From NCBI RefSeq assembly GCF_049341845.1, contig NZ_JBMPIT010000004.1, positions 248,001 through 312,000 of the forward strand: a stretch of 64,000 bases of DNA, read 5' to 3'. The notes beneath the pieces were generated by a model. The model saw only the letters and a list, made by a program, of their open reading frames with translations. It did not search any database and had not been told where the DNA came from. How positions within the stretch are numbered: position 1 is the first letter of the stretch; the number at the start of each line of letters is the position of its first letter. The position numbers and the translations under genes are program-made. This stretch comes from Curtobacterium guangdongense. GTDB taxonomy: Bacteria > Actinomycetota > Actinomycetes > Actinomycetales > Microbacteriaceae. This document shows, piece by piece, positions 1 through 7,332 of this stretch.

Positions 1-832
1 GACGGAGCACGCCGGGGAGTTCCTCGCGTCGGACGTGGAGCAGCACCGCGTTCGCGAACACGGCGTCGTACCCGCCGCCGAACACCCCGGTGCGGACGTC
101 GAGCACGCGGGCGACGTGCCCGTCGGCGCGCAACCGCTCGACGAACGAACGGGCGCCGTCGGTGCGGTCGACGCGGAGCCCGGCGGCCTCGAGTGCGAGG
201 GCGTCCCGTCCCGGGCCGGAGCCGAGTTCGAGGACGCGCGCACCGGGCGTCACCAGCACAAGCAGGTCGTCGACGAGGCCGGCGCGGTGCCCGTCGGTCC
301 GCTCGGCGTACAGGCCGGCCGCCCGCTCGTACGTGTCGAGCGTGCGGTCGGCGGTGAGGTCCCGGCGCATGACGACCTCGTGCCGGCCGTCGGGGAGCCG
401 GTCGCCGAGGACGTCGGCGACCGTGAAGCCGTTGCGCTCGTAGGCGCGGCGGGCGGTGTCGTTGTCGGGCATCACCGAGAGCTCCAGCTCGGTCGCGCCC
501 GCCGCAGCGGCCCATCGCGCGATCGCCTCGATGAGCAGTCCGGCGACACCACGCCCGCGGACGGCGGGGTCGACCCACATCGAGATGAGCTCGGCGCGGT
601 CCTCGTCGGTCGGCGCACCGCTGGCCATGCCGACCGCGCGGTCGCCCTCGACGGCGAGCAGGTCGAGCGCTCCGGGGATCGACAGGCGTGTGCGCCACCG
701 GTCCTCTGGCGCGTCCGCCCAGTCGGCGAGGCGCGACCCGAACGCGTCCGGCGCATCGGCGAGCGCCGCCAGCCGGACGGGCCGCCAGTCCCGCCAGTCG
801 TCGGCGGTCACCGCGCGGAGCTCGATCGTCAC
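1..832 (-). CDS. GNAT acetyltransferase fused to SAM-dependent methyltransferase (3' end outside window)
   Basis: The frame opens at a GTG (830-832) and stays open to the left edge, giving at least 277 residues, so the C terminus is missing. Residues about 1-150 read as a GNAT N-acetyltransferase, with the acetyl-CoA loop RGRGVAGLL and the usual C-terminal YERNGF motif. Residues about 155-277 read as a class I methyltransferase with motif I VLELGSGPGRDAL. The two halves are joined without a stop. Substrates cannot be read from the sequence. A TAGCGT hexamer six bases before the GTG, with no Shine-Dalgarno sequence, suggests a leaderless start. The domain calls are firm; the joint function is unknown. 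Confidence 0.8.
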   Translation of the reverse strand, partial: MTIELRAVTADDWRDWRPVRLAALADAPDAFGSRLADWADAPEDRWRTRLSIPGALDLLAVEGDRAVGMASGAPTDEDRAELISMWVDPAVRGRGVAGLLIEAIARWAAAAGATELELSVMPDNDTARRAYERNGFTVADVLGDRLPDGRHEVVMRRDLTADRTLDTYERAAGLYAERTDGHRAGLVDDLLVLVTPGARVLELGSGPGRDALALEAAGLRVDRTDGARSFVERLRADGHVARVLDVRTGVFGGGYDAVFANAVLLHVRREELPGVLR

Positions 833-844
833 GCCCCGACGCTA

Positions 845-878
845 CCGCTCCGCGCGGCTGCGCTGTCCCGCGGAGCGG
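845..878 (-). terminator. Hairpin directly after the GNAT gene
   Basis: Perfect 10-bp arms (845-854 and 869-878) with a 14-base loop start immediately after the stop codon of the upstream minus-strand gene. There is no T tract. An intrinsic-type terminator is inferred from position only. Confidence 0.5.
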
Positions 879-1331
879 TCAGAGCGAGCGCGACCAGGCG
901 ATCTCGTGCGCGAGTTGCCCGGTGTCGCGGAAGAGCGCGACCTGGGTCGTCTCCGCCAGGACCGCCGCAAGCTGCGAACGGTCGGCGGGCACGAACCCGA
1001 GACCCTGCCAGAACGGGCCGGAGCGGCGACTGAACAGCCACGCCCGATCCGCGCCGGCAGCGGCGGCCGCGTCGAGCGCGAACCGCGCGAGCCGGGTACC
1101 GACGCCGGAGCCGCGGAGCGCCGGGCCGACGGCAACGCTGCGGAGGAGGGCGTGCCTCCCGTCCGGGCTGCTCTCGAAACCGGTGGAGCCGACGACCGCG
1201 CCGGACTCGTCGCGGACGGCCCACAACCGGACCGCCGGGTCCTCGAGGCCGGCGACCGTCAGGTCGCACTCGGCGAGGAAGCCGCGCACGTCCGCGACGT
1301 CAGCGGGGCTGACGGGAAACGGTTCGTGCAC
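879..1331 (-). CDS. GNAT N-acetyltransferase, ArsN2-like
   Basis: A 150-residue single-domain GNAT protein. Motif A is visible as LLRSVAVGPALRGSGVGTRL (about 63-82), followed by a helix rich in Ala and a GLGFVPADR segment. The LLRSVAV start of the CoA motif and the short length resemble the ArsN2 (arsenic-resistance-associated) subgroup, but no ars gene is nearby, so the substrate is open. The start is GTG with TAGGCT seven bases upstream and no Shine-Dalgarno sequence, which fits a leaderless transcript. A hairpin follows the stop. Confidence 0.75.
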   Translation of the reverse strand: MHEPFPVSPADVADVRGFLAECDLTVAGLEDPAVRLWAVRDESGAVVGSTGFESSPDGRHALLRSVAVGPALRGSGVGTRLARFALDAAAAAGADRAWLFSRRSGPFWQGLGFVPADRSQLAAVLAETTQVALFRDTGQLAHEIAWSRSL

Positions 1332-1352
1332 GGCTCCGAGCCTAGGCGAGGA

Positions 1353-1979
1353 CTACGCGGTGATGGCGGCGCGGATCTCGGCGGCGGCTGCGCCGACGTC
1401 GGACGCGCTGTAGATCGCGCTGCCGGCGACGGCGACCGTCGCACCCGAGGCCTGGACGTCCGCGACGGATGCCGCCGTGACACCACCCGCGACCGAGAAC
1501 GGCACACCGGAGGCCTTGCCGTCGTCGAGGAGCGTGGAGAACGTGAAGCCCTCCTCGGCCTGCTCGTCGAGGCCGGCGTGCATCTCGACGAACTCGGCGC
1601 CGAGGGCGATGACCTCGCGGGCACGTGCTGCCTTGTCGGCGACACCGATGAGGTCGACGACGACGCCCTTGCCGTGCTGCTTCGCCGCGGTGACGGCGCC
1701 GGCGATCGTGCTGTCACCGGCGACACCGAGCACGGTCACCAGGTCGGCACCGGCTTCGAAGGCGATCCCGGCCTCGAGCTCGCCCGCGTCCATCGTCTTG
1801 AGGTCGGCGAACACGGTCTTGTCCGGGTGCGCCTGCTTGATCGCGGTGATCGCGGAGAGTCCGGCGCTCTTGATGAGCGGGGTGCCGAGCTCGAGGATGT
1901 CGACGTGCGGGGCGGCCGCACCGGCGAGCTCGAGGGCGGCTTCGGTGGTCAGGGTGTCCATGGCGAACTGGAGCTGCAT
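1353..1979 (-). CDS. hxlA: 3-hexulose-6-phosphate synthase
   Basis: A 208-residue orotidine-decarboxylase-superfamily barrel. The FADLKTMDAG segment (about residues 57-66) carries the conserved Asp-x-Lys-x-x-Asp catalytic motif, and the phosphate-binding end is SVAGGVTAASV plus VAVAGSAIY. The enzyme condenses formaldehyde with ribulose 5-phosphate to hexulose 6-phosphate. I chose the ATG at 1979 because an AAAGGC Shine-Dalgarno-like sequence lies ten bases upstream. The gene begins 14 bases after the hxlB stop, so the pair is one transcript. In a heterotroph like this it may detoxify formaldehyde or feed pentose synthesis; that is inference. Confidence 0.92.
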   Translation of the reverse strand: MQLQFAMDTLTTEAALELAGAAAPHVDILELGTPLIKSAGLSAITAIKQAHPDKTVFADLKTMDAGELEAGIAFEAGADLVTVLGVAGDSTIAGAVTAAKQHGKGVVVDLIGVADKAARAREVIALGAEFVEMHAGLDEQAEEGFTFSTLLDDGKASGVPFSVAGGVTAASVADVQASGATVAVAGSAIYSASDVGAAAAEIRAAITA

Positions 1980-1993
1980 GGTGGTGGTGCCTT

Positions 1994-2557
1994 TCATTCG
2001 AGGTTGGCGTGTCGGGGCCAGAGGTCGTCGGCGGACTGGCCGCCGCGGGCCCAGAGCGTGTGGAAGAGCGCGTCGCCGAGGAGGGCGACGGCCTGTTCGA
2101 ACAAGCCGCCGGCGTACTGCGCGGACGCGGTGCCGGAGCGGTCGGTCTTCGTCGCGGCGGGGAGCACGACGGTCGTCGTCGCGACGGACGACAGCGGGGA
2201 GTCCGACGTCGTGGAGACCGCCACGACCGATGCGCCGACGGACGCTGCGGTGCGTGCCGCCTGCACGATGCCGGTCGTCGTGCCGGAGCCGCTCGCGACG
2301 ACCAGTACGTCGCCGGAGCCGATCGCCGGGGTGGTCACCTCGCCGACGACGTGGATGTCGAGCCCGAGGTGCATCAGGCGCATCGCGCTCATCCGGAGTG
2401 CGAGCCCGGATCGACCGGCGCCGTGCACGAACACCCGCCTGGCGCCCTCGACGAGCGAGACGAACTGCGCGGTCGCCTCGGGGTCGATCCGCGGCGCGAG
2501 GTCGTCGAGCTCTCGGAGGACGAGCCCGAACGACTCGGGGACGGTGGGTTCCTGCAT
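1994..2557 (-). CDS. hxlB: 6-phospho-3-hexuloisomerase
   Basis: A 187-residue SIS-domain isomerase, the normal family length. Visible SIS motifs are VFVHGAGRSGLALRMSAMRL (about 40-59) and VLVVASGSGTTTGIV (about 84-98). It converts hexulose 6-phosphate from HxlA to fructose 6-phosphate. The frame is open further upstream, but the ATG at 2557 fits family starts (MQEPTVPESF) and has CAGGCT seven bases upstream. The gene is divergent from a LuxR-type regulator at 2668, with paired palindromes between them. Confidence 0.92.
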   Translation of the reverse strand: MQEPTVPESFGLVLRELDDLAPRIDPEATAQFVSLVEGARRVFVHGAGRSGLALRMSAMRLMHLGLDIHVVGEVTTPAIGSGDVLVVASGSGTTTGIVQAARTAASVGASVVAVSTTSDSPLSSVATTTVVLPAATKTDRSGTASAQYAGGLFEQAVALLGDALFHTLWARGGQSADDLWPRHANLE

Positions 2558-2614
2558 GCCGACGAGCCTGTCGTGCGGCGCCCGGTCCCACCGCTCCCCG
2601 ACACGGCGGGAGTC

Positions 2615-2649
2615 CCACCCGATCGGGTGGCCCCGCCCGCTCGGGTGGG
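2615..2649. promoter_or_regulatory. Paired palindromes between hxlB and its divergent regulator
   Basis: A perfect 16-bp palindrome CCACCCGATCGGGTGG occupies 2615-2630. It is followed at 2632-2649 by an imperfect copy, CCCGCCCGCTCGGGTGGG. The pair sits 58 bp before the hxlB start and 18-53 bp before the regulator start. Paired dyads in a divergent promoter are typical operator layout; the cognate protein is inferred to be the neighbouring LuxR-type regulator. Confidence 0.5.
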
Positions 2650-2667
2650 ACCGGTAGGTTCGGCCAT

Positions 2668-3540
2668 GTGGACGAGGCGGATCAGGACGGCACGGTTCGG
2701 GACGGCACAGGTCAGGACGGAACGGAGGCTCGGCTCGGCCCCGCCAGTCGGCGCGCGGCAGCGGAGCACGCCAGGACGGTCGCGGAGCAGGCCGATCGAC
2801 ACGCACTCACGCTGGAGTCCGTCCTCGCGGTGCTCCGGTCCCCGCGGGTGGGCGACGCCGCTGCCCGGTCGGAGGCGGTCGAGATCGCCTCGGCCGCGCT
2901 GGTCGAACTCCGGACGCTGACGGACCGGCAGCGGAGCACCCTGCTCGAGCCCGTCACGGGGGCGTTCTCCCGGCTGCGGGCGGACCTGCGTCCCCTCGTC
3001 CGGTTCGGCGACCTCGACGTGCAGTTCGTCGAACCGCCGGCGACCGGCCGCGCCCTGCCCGGCGACGTCGCCCACGCGGCCCGGGCCATCGTCCGCACCG
3101 CCGTGCTCGCACTCGTCGACGCCGGTGAGGCCCATCGCGTCCGGATCCAGTGGGACTGCGACGGCCGGAACCTCCTCATGCAGCTCCGCGACGACGGCGC
3201 CGGCACCCTGGACGCGCACGACGACACCATGCGGCCGATCGCCGAACGGGTCGTGGCGCTCGACGGGCGGCTCGCGGTCGAGTCGACGCCGGCGTGGGGA
3301 TCCGTCCTGGACATCTCGCTCCCGCTCGACCCGGCACCCGGCACGGTCGACGTCGCCGACGACACCGGCCTCACCCCGCGCGAGCAGGACGTGCTGCGGC
3401 TCGTCGCGACGGGGGTCGGCAACCAGGAGATCGCCGACGGTCTCGGGATCAGCGTGAACACGGTGAAGTACCACGTCGCGAACCTGCTCAGGAAGCACGG
3501 CGCGAGGACCCGGGCGGAGCTGGCAGCGGCCAGGTCCTAG
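2668..3540 (+). CDS. LuxR-type regulator with N-terminal histidine-kinase-like ATPase domain
   Basis: A 290-residue protein starting at a GTG that lies seven bases after TAGGTT, so it is probably leaderless. Residues about 40-100 form a helical region. Residues about 125-225 look like a histidine-kinase ATPase fold, with the helix ending VLALVDAGEAHRVRIQW, the loop LRDDGAGTL and a closing strand GSVLDISLPL. The N and G boxes are weak. Residues about 232-290 are a clear LuxR/NarL helix-turn-helix (LTPREQDVLRLVATGVGNQE). I see no phosphoacceptor His box and no receiver domain. It faces hxlBA and is the likely regulator of that operon. Its last four bases overlap the kdpE stop in tail-to-tail arrangement. 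Confidence 0.75.
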   Translation: MDEADQDGTVRDGTGQDGTEARLGPASRRAAAEHARTVAEQADRHALTLESVLAVLRSPRVGDAAARSEAVEIASAALVELRTLTDRQRSTLLEPVTGAFSRLRADLRPLVRFGDLDVQFVEPPATGRALPGDVAHAARAIVRTAVLALVDAGEAHRVRIQWDCDGRNLLMQLRDDGAGTLDAHDDTMRPIAERVVALDGRLAVESTPAWGSVLDISLPLDPAPGTVDVADDTGLTPREQDVLRLVATGVGNQEIADGLGISVNTVKYHVANLLRKHGARTRAELAAARS

Positions 3541-4223
3541 GGGGTGAAGCGGTACCCCATGCCCGACTCCGTGACGATGTAGCGCGGCGACGACGGGTCC
3601 GGCTCGAGCTTCCGCCGCAGCTGCGCGACGTAGAGCCGGAGGTACCCGGAGTCGTTGCCGTGCGACGGTCCCCACACCTCGGTGAGCAGCATCTCCCGCG
3701 TCATCAGCCGGTCCGGGTTGGCGATCAGGACCTCGAGCAACCGCCACTCGGTCGGGGTCAGGCGGATCGCCGGGCCCTCCGGCGGCAGGACCTGCTTCGC
3801 GACGAGGTCCACGACGAGGCTCCCGATCCGCACCGTCGGGCTCGAGTCCGACGCCGCTGCGGCCGCCGCCTGCCGACGCCCGAGCGCGCGCAGCCTGGCG
3901 AGCAGCTCGTCCATCTGGAACGGCTTCGTCACGTAGTCGTCCGCACCGGCGTCGAGCGCGTCGACCTTGTCGGCGGAGTCCGTCCGCCCCGAGAGCACCA
4001 GCACCGGCACCTGCGACCACGAGCGGATGCCCTCGAGCACACCGATCCCGTCGAGCCGCGGCATGCCGAGGTCGAGCATCACGAGGTCCGGGCGCTCGGT
4101 GATCACCGCGTCGATCGCGGCGCGGCCGTCCCGGGCGGTGACGACGTCGTACCCGCGCGCCGTGAGCGTGACGCCGAGTGCACGGACGAGCTGCGGGTCG
4201 TCGTCCGCGACGAGGACCTTCAT
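3537..4223 (-). CDS. kdpE: KdpE response regulator
   Basis: A 228-residue OmpR-family response regulator. The receiver domain has the acidic triad start ADDDP (6-10), the phosphoacceptor Asp51 in VMLDLGMP, Ser78 and Lys100 in YVTKPF. The C-terminal winged helix ends GYLRLYVAQLRRKLEPD and GMGYRFTP. It starts at ATG 4223, overlapping the kdpD stop by the four bases ATGA, so the two are co-translated. Phosphorylated by KdpD, it activates kdpFABC under potassium limitation in known systems. Confidence 0.95.
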   Translation of the reverse strand: MKVLVADDDPQLVRALGVTLTARGYDVVTARDGRAAIDAVITERPDLVMLDLGMPRLDGIGVLEGIRSWSQVPVLVLSGRTDSADKVDALDAGADDYVTKPFQMDELLARLRALGRRQAAAAAASDSSPTVRIGSLVVDLVAKQVLPPEGPAIRLTPTEWRLLEVLIANPDRLMTREMLLTEVWGPSHGNDSGYLRLYVAQLRRKLEPDPSSPRYIVTESGMGYRFTP

Positions 4224-6712
4224 CGTGCCTCCACCCCGACGTGCCCGGCGATCGGGAGCCGCACCACCATCGTCAGGCCGCCGCCGGGGGTGTCGTCGGC
4301 CTCGATCGTGCCACCCATCCCCTCGGTGAACCCCCGCGCCAGTGCGAGCCCGAGGCCGAGCCCCGTGTCGTTGTCGGTGTCCCCGAGCCGCTGGAACGGC
4401 TGGAACACGTCGTCGCGCTGCGCCTCGGGGATCCCGGGGCCGTGGTCGGCGACGCGGAGCTCCACCGACCCGCTGAACGCACTCGCCGCGACCCGCACCG
4501 TCGTCCCCGCCGGGCTGTGCCGCACCGCGTTCGCGAGCAGGTTCACGACGACGCGCTGCAGCAGCACCGGGTCGGCGAGCACCGGCGGCAGGTCGCCGGG
4601 CAGGTCGAGGTCGACGCCGTCCGGCCCGAGCTCCAGCTCGTCGAGTGCCGGCGCGACCACGGTCTCCAACGGGAGGGCGACGGGGGTGACCGCGAGCACC
4701 CCCGCTTGCACCCGCGAGACGTCGAGCAGGTCGCCCAACAGCACCGCGAGCTGACCGAGGCTCTCGTCGGCGGTGGCGAGCAGTGCCTCCCGGTCGGCCT
4801 CGGAGAGCCGGATGTCGCTGGCACGGAGCGTCTGCACGCTCGCGCTGGCGGCCGCGATCGGCCGCCGGACGTCGTGGCCGACGGCCGCGAGGATCGCGCT
4901 CCTGACGCGGTCCGCCGCGGCGATGCGTTCCGCGTCGACCGCGGTCCTGGTCAGCTCACGGTGCTCCAGCGCCGCGTCGATCTGCTGCTCCACCACCCGC
5001 AGCAACCGGCGCTGGGTCGGGTCGTCGGGCGCGCCGGCGAACTCCAGGACCGCACCGGACGGGAGGCTCGTGGTGGCGTCCGGCACGTCGCCGAACGTCC
5101 CCGACGTGGCCGGCACCAGGTCTCCCTGCCGGACGCGCAGTCCGGTGTAGCCGAACGCCTCGCGGGTCCGCTCGACGAGGGCCTGGAGCGCGTCGTCGCC
5201 CCGCAGAACGCTGCCGGCGATGCCGATGAGCAGCCCGGACTCGGCAGCGGCACGGCGGGCCGTCCGCGAGCGTCGGGCCGAGCGGTCGACGACGAAGCTG
5301 ACGAGCACGGCGCTGATCACGTACATCACGAGGGCGACGAGGTGCCACGGCTGCTGCACGGTCACGCGGTACAGCGGCTGGACGAAGAAGTAGTCGAGGC
5401 TCAGCCCGGACAACACCGCGGCGAACACGGCGGGCCACATCCCGCCGACGAGCGCCACGACGAGCACGAGCAGCTGGTAGGCGAGGACGTCGACGGTGAT
5501 CGCGTCCGGGGTCTTGCCGAACGACAGCAGCCAGGTCAGCAGCGGACCGACGACGAGGGCGAGGCCGAACGCGCTGAGCACCCGGCCACGGGACAGGCTG
5601 CCCCCGAGCCGCGGGAGGGCGAAGCCGCCGCCGGCCTTCTCGTGTGTGACCACGTGCACGTCGATGTCGCCGGACTCGCGGATGACGGTGTTGCCGATGC
5701 CGGGGCCGGTGAGTGCGGCGGCCGCCCGCGTGCGGCGGCTGACCCCGATGACGATCTGCGTGGCGTCGATCGACCGGGCGAAGCGGACCAGCGTGCTCGG
5801 CACGTCGTCCCCGACGACCTGGTGGTACGTCCCACCGAGCTGCTCGAGGAGCGCCCGCTGCGCGCCGAGGGCACCTGGGTGCCGTTCGCGCAGCCCGTCG
5901 TTCGTCGTGACGTGCACGGCCGCGAGCTCGCCGCCGGAGGACCTGGCGGCGATCCGGGCCCCGCGGCGGAGGAGCGTCTCGCCCTCCGGACCGCCGGTGA
6001 GGGCGACGAGGACCCGCTCCCTGGCCTCCCACCGGTGCTCGATGCCGTGCTCGGCCCGGTAGCGCTTCAGGGCGTCGTCGACCTCGTCCGCGAGCCACAG
6101 CAGGGCGATCTCGCGGAGGGCGGTGAGGTTGCCGAGGCGGAAGTAGTTCGACAGTGCGGCGTCGATCCGGGCGGCCGGGTACACGAGCCCCTCGGAGAGC
6201 CGCTCGCGGAGGGCCTGCGGCGACAGGTCGACGACCTCGATCTGGTCCGCTGCCCGGACCACCGCGTCGGGGACGGTCTCGCGCTGGACGGTCCCGGTGA
6301 TCTCGTGCACGACGTCCCCGAGGGACTGCATGTGCTGGACGTTCACCGTCGAGACCACGTCGATGCCCGCCGCCAGCAGGGCTTCGACGTCCTGCCAGCG
6401 CTTGTCGTGTCGGCCACCAGGTGCGTTCGTGTGCGCGAGTTCGTCGACGAGCGCGACGTCGGGGTGACGGGCGATCACGGCGTCGAGGTCCATCTCGTCC
6501 AGCTCGACGTCCCGGTGCCGTTCGACCCGGCGGGGGACGACCTCGAGCCCCTCGACGAGGGCGGCCGTGGCGGCGCGGCCGTGGGTCTCCACGACGGCGA
6601 CGACCACGTCGCGACCCTCGTCACGGAGCCGGCGTCCCTCCTCGAGCATCGTGAAGGTCTTCCCGACGCCGGGTGCGGCCCCGAGCAGCACCCGCAGCTT
6701 GCCTCGCTTCAC
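4220..6712 (-). CDS. kdpD: KdpD potassium sensor histidine kinase
   Basis: An 830-residue membrane kinase of normal architecture. The N-terminal KdpD domain (about 1-210) carries the Walker-A-like GAAPGVGKT at 11-19. A universal-stress-type domain follows (about 240-370), then four closely packed membrane segments (about 395-490), a GAF-like region, and the kinase core with HDVRRPIAAA as the phosphoacceptor His box, NLLANAVRHS as N box, and the G boxes DHGPGIP and GLGLGLALARG. It lies 15 bases after kdpC and overlaps kdpE by four bases. Confidence 0.95.
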   Translation of the reverse strand: MKRGKLRVLLGAAPGVGKTFTMLEEGRRLRDEGRDVVVAVVETHGRAATAALVEGLEVVPRRVERHRDVELDEMDLDAVIARHPDVALVDELAHTNAPGGRHDKRWQDVEALLAAGIDVVSTVNVQHMQSLGDVVHEITGTVQRETVPDAVVRAADQIEVVDLSPQALRERLSEGLVYPAARIDAALSNYFRLGNLTALREIALLWLADEVDDALKRYRAEHGIEHRWEARERVLVALTGGPEGETLLRRGARIAARSSGGELAAVHVTTNDGLRERHPGALGAQRALLEQLGGTYHQVVGDDVPSTLVRFARSIDATQIVIGVSRRTRAAAALTGPGIGNTVIRESGDIDVHVVTHEKAGGGFALPRLGGSLSRGRVLSAFGLALVVGPLLTWLLSFGKTPDAITVDVLAYQLLVLVVALVGGMWPAVFAAVLSGLSLDYFFVQPLYRVTVQQPWHLVALVMYVISAVLVSFVVDRSARRSRTARRAAAESGLLIGIAGSVLRGDDALQALVERTREAFGYTGLRVRQGDLVPATSGTFGDVPDATTSLPSGAVLEFAGAPDDPTQRRLLRVVEQQIDAALEHRELTRTAVDAERIAAADRVRSAILAAVGHDVRRPIAAASASVQTLRASDIRLSEADREALLATADESLGQLAVLLGDLLDVSRVQAGVLAVTPVALPLETVVAPALDELELGPDGVDLDLPGDLPPVLADPVLLQRVVVNLLANAVRHSPAGTTVRVAASAFSGSVELRVADHGPGIPEAQRDDVFQPFQRLGDTDNDTGLGLGLALARGFTEGMGGTIEADDTPGGGLTMVVRLPIAGHVGVEAR

Positions 6713-6727
6713 GCGCTCATCCTCGCA

Positions 6728-7330
6728 TCAGCCGAGCTTCGCGAGCGCGAGGTTCAGCTGCAGGACGTCGACCGCCGGTGCACCGAGGACGCCGAGCTCG
6801 CGGGACTCGGTGTGCTCGTCGACGAGCTTCCGCACGGCGTCGTCGCTGAGCCCGCGGGCCGAGGCCACGCGCTGCACCTGCTGGAGCGCGTACTCCGGGC
6901 TGATGTCCGGGTCGAGGCCGGAGCCCGACGCCGTCACCGCATCAGCGGGCACGTCCGAAGCGGGCACGCCGTCCGCCTTCGCCACAGCGGCACGACGCGA
7001 CTCGATCGCCTTGCGCAGGTCGGGGTTCGACGGCCCGAGGTTCGACCCGGACGAGGCGTTCGCGTCGTACCCCTTCTCGCCGGCGGCCGACGGGCGGGAC
7101 TGGAACCAGCGGTCGGCCTGCTTCCCGGTGAAGGACTGGCCGATGAGGGAGGACCCGACGGGCTTGCCGTCCTGGGACACGATCGAGCCGTTCGCCTGGT
7201 CGTGGAACGCGGCCTGGCCGACGCCCCAGACGGCGAGCGGGTAGGCGATGCCGAGCACCACGGTCGCGAGGAGCGTGAGCCGGACGGCGACGCCGAGCGA
7301 GCGGAGGGACGAGCGAGATGTGGTTGCCAT
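6728..7330 (-). CDS. kdpC: KdpC, potassium-transporting ATPase subunit C
   Basis: A 200-residue protein with one N-terminal membrane segment (about 14-36) and the typical KdpC ectodomain. Visible family marks are SLIGQSFTG, FQSRPSAAG, GSNLGPSNPDL and the C-terminal SGSGLDPDISPEYA and ELGVLGAPAVDVLQLN. KdpC stabilises the KdpA-KdpB complex. I chose the ATG at 7330, two bases after the kdpB stop, as in most kdp operons. Confidence 0.95.
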   Translation of the reverse strand: MATTSRSSLRSLGVAVRLTLLATVVLGIAYPLAVWGVGQAAFHDQANGSIVSQDGKPVGSSLIGQSFTGKQADRWFQSRPSAAGEKGYDANASSGSNLGPSNPDLRKAIESRRAAVAKADGVPASDVPADAVTASGSGLDPDISPEYALQQVQRVASARGLSDDAVRKLVDEHTESRELGVLGAPAVDVLQLNLALAKLG

Positions 7331-7332
7331 GA

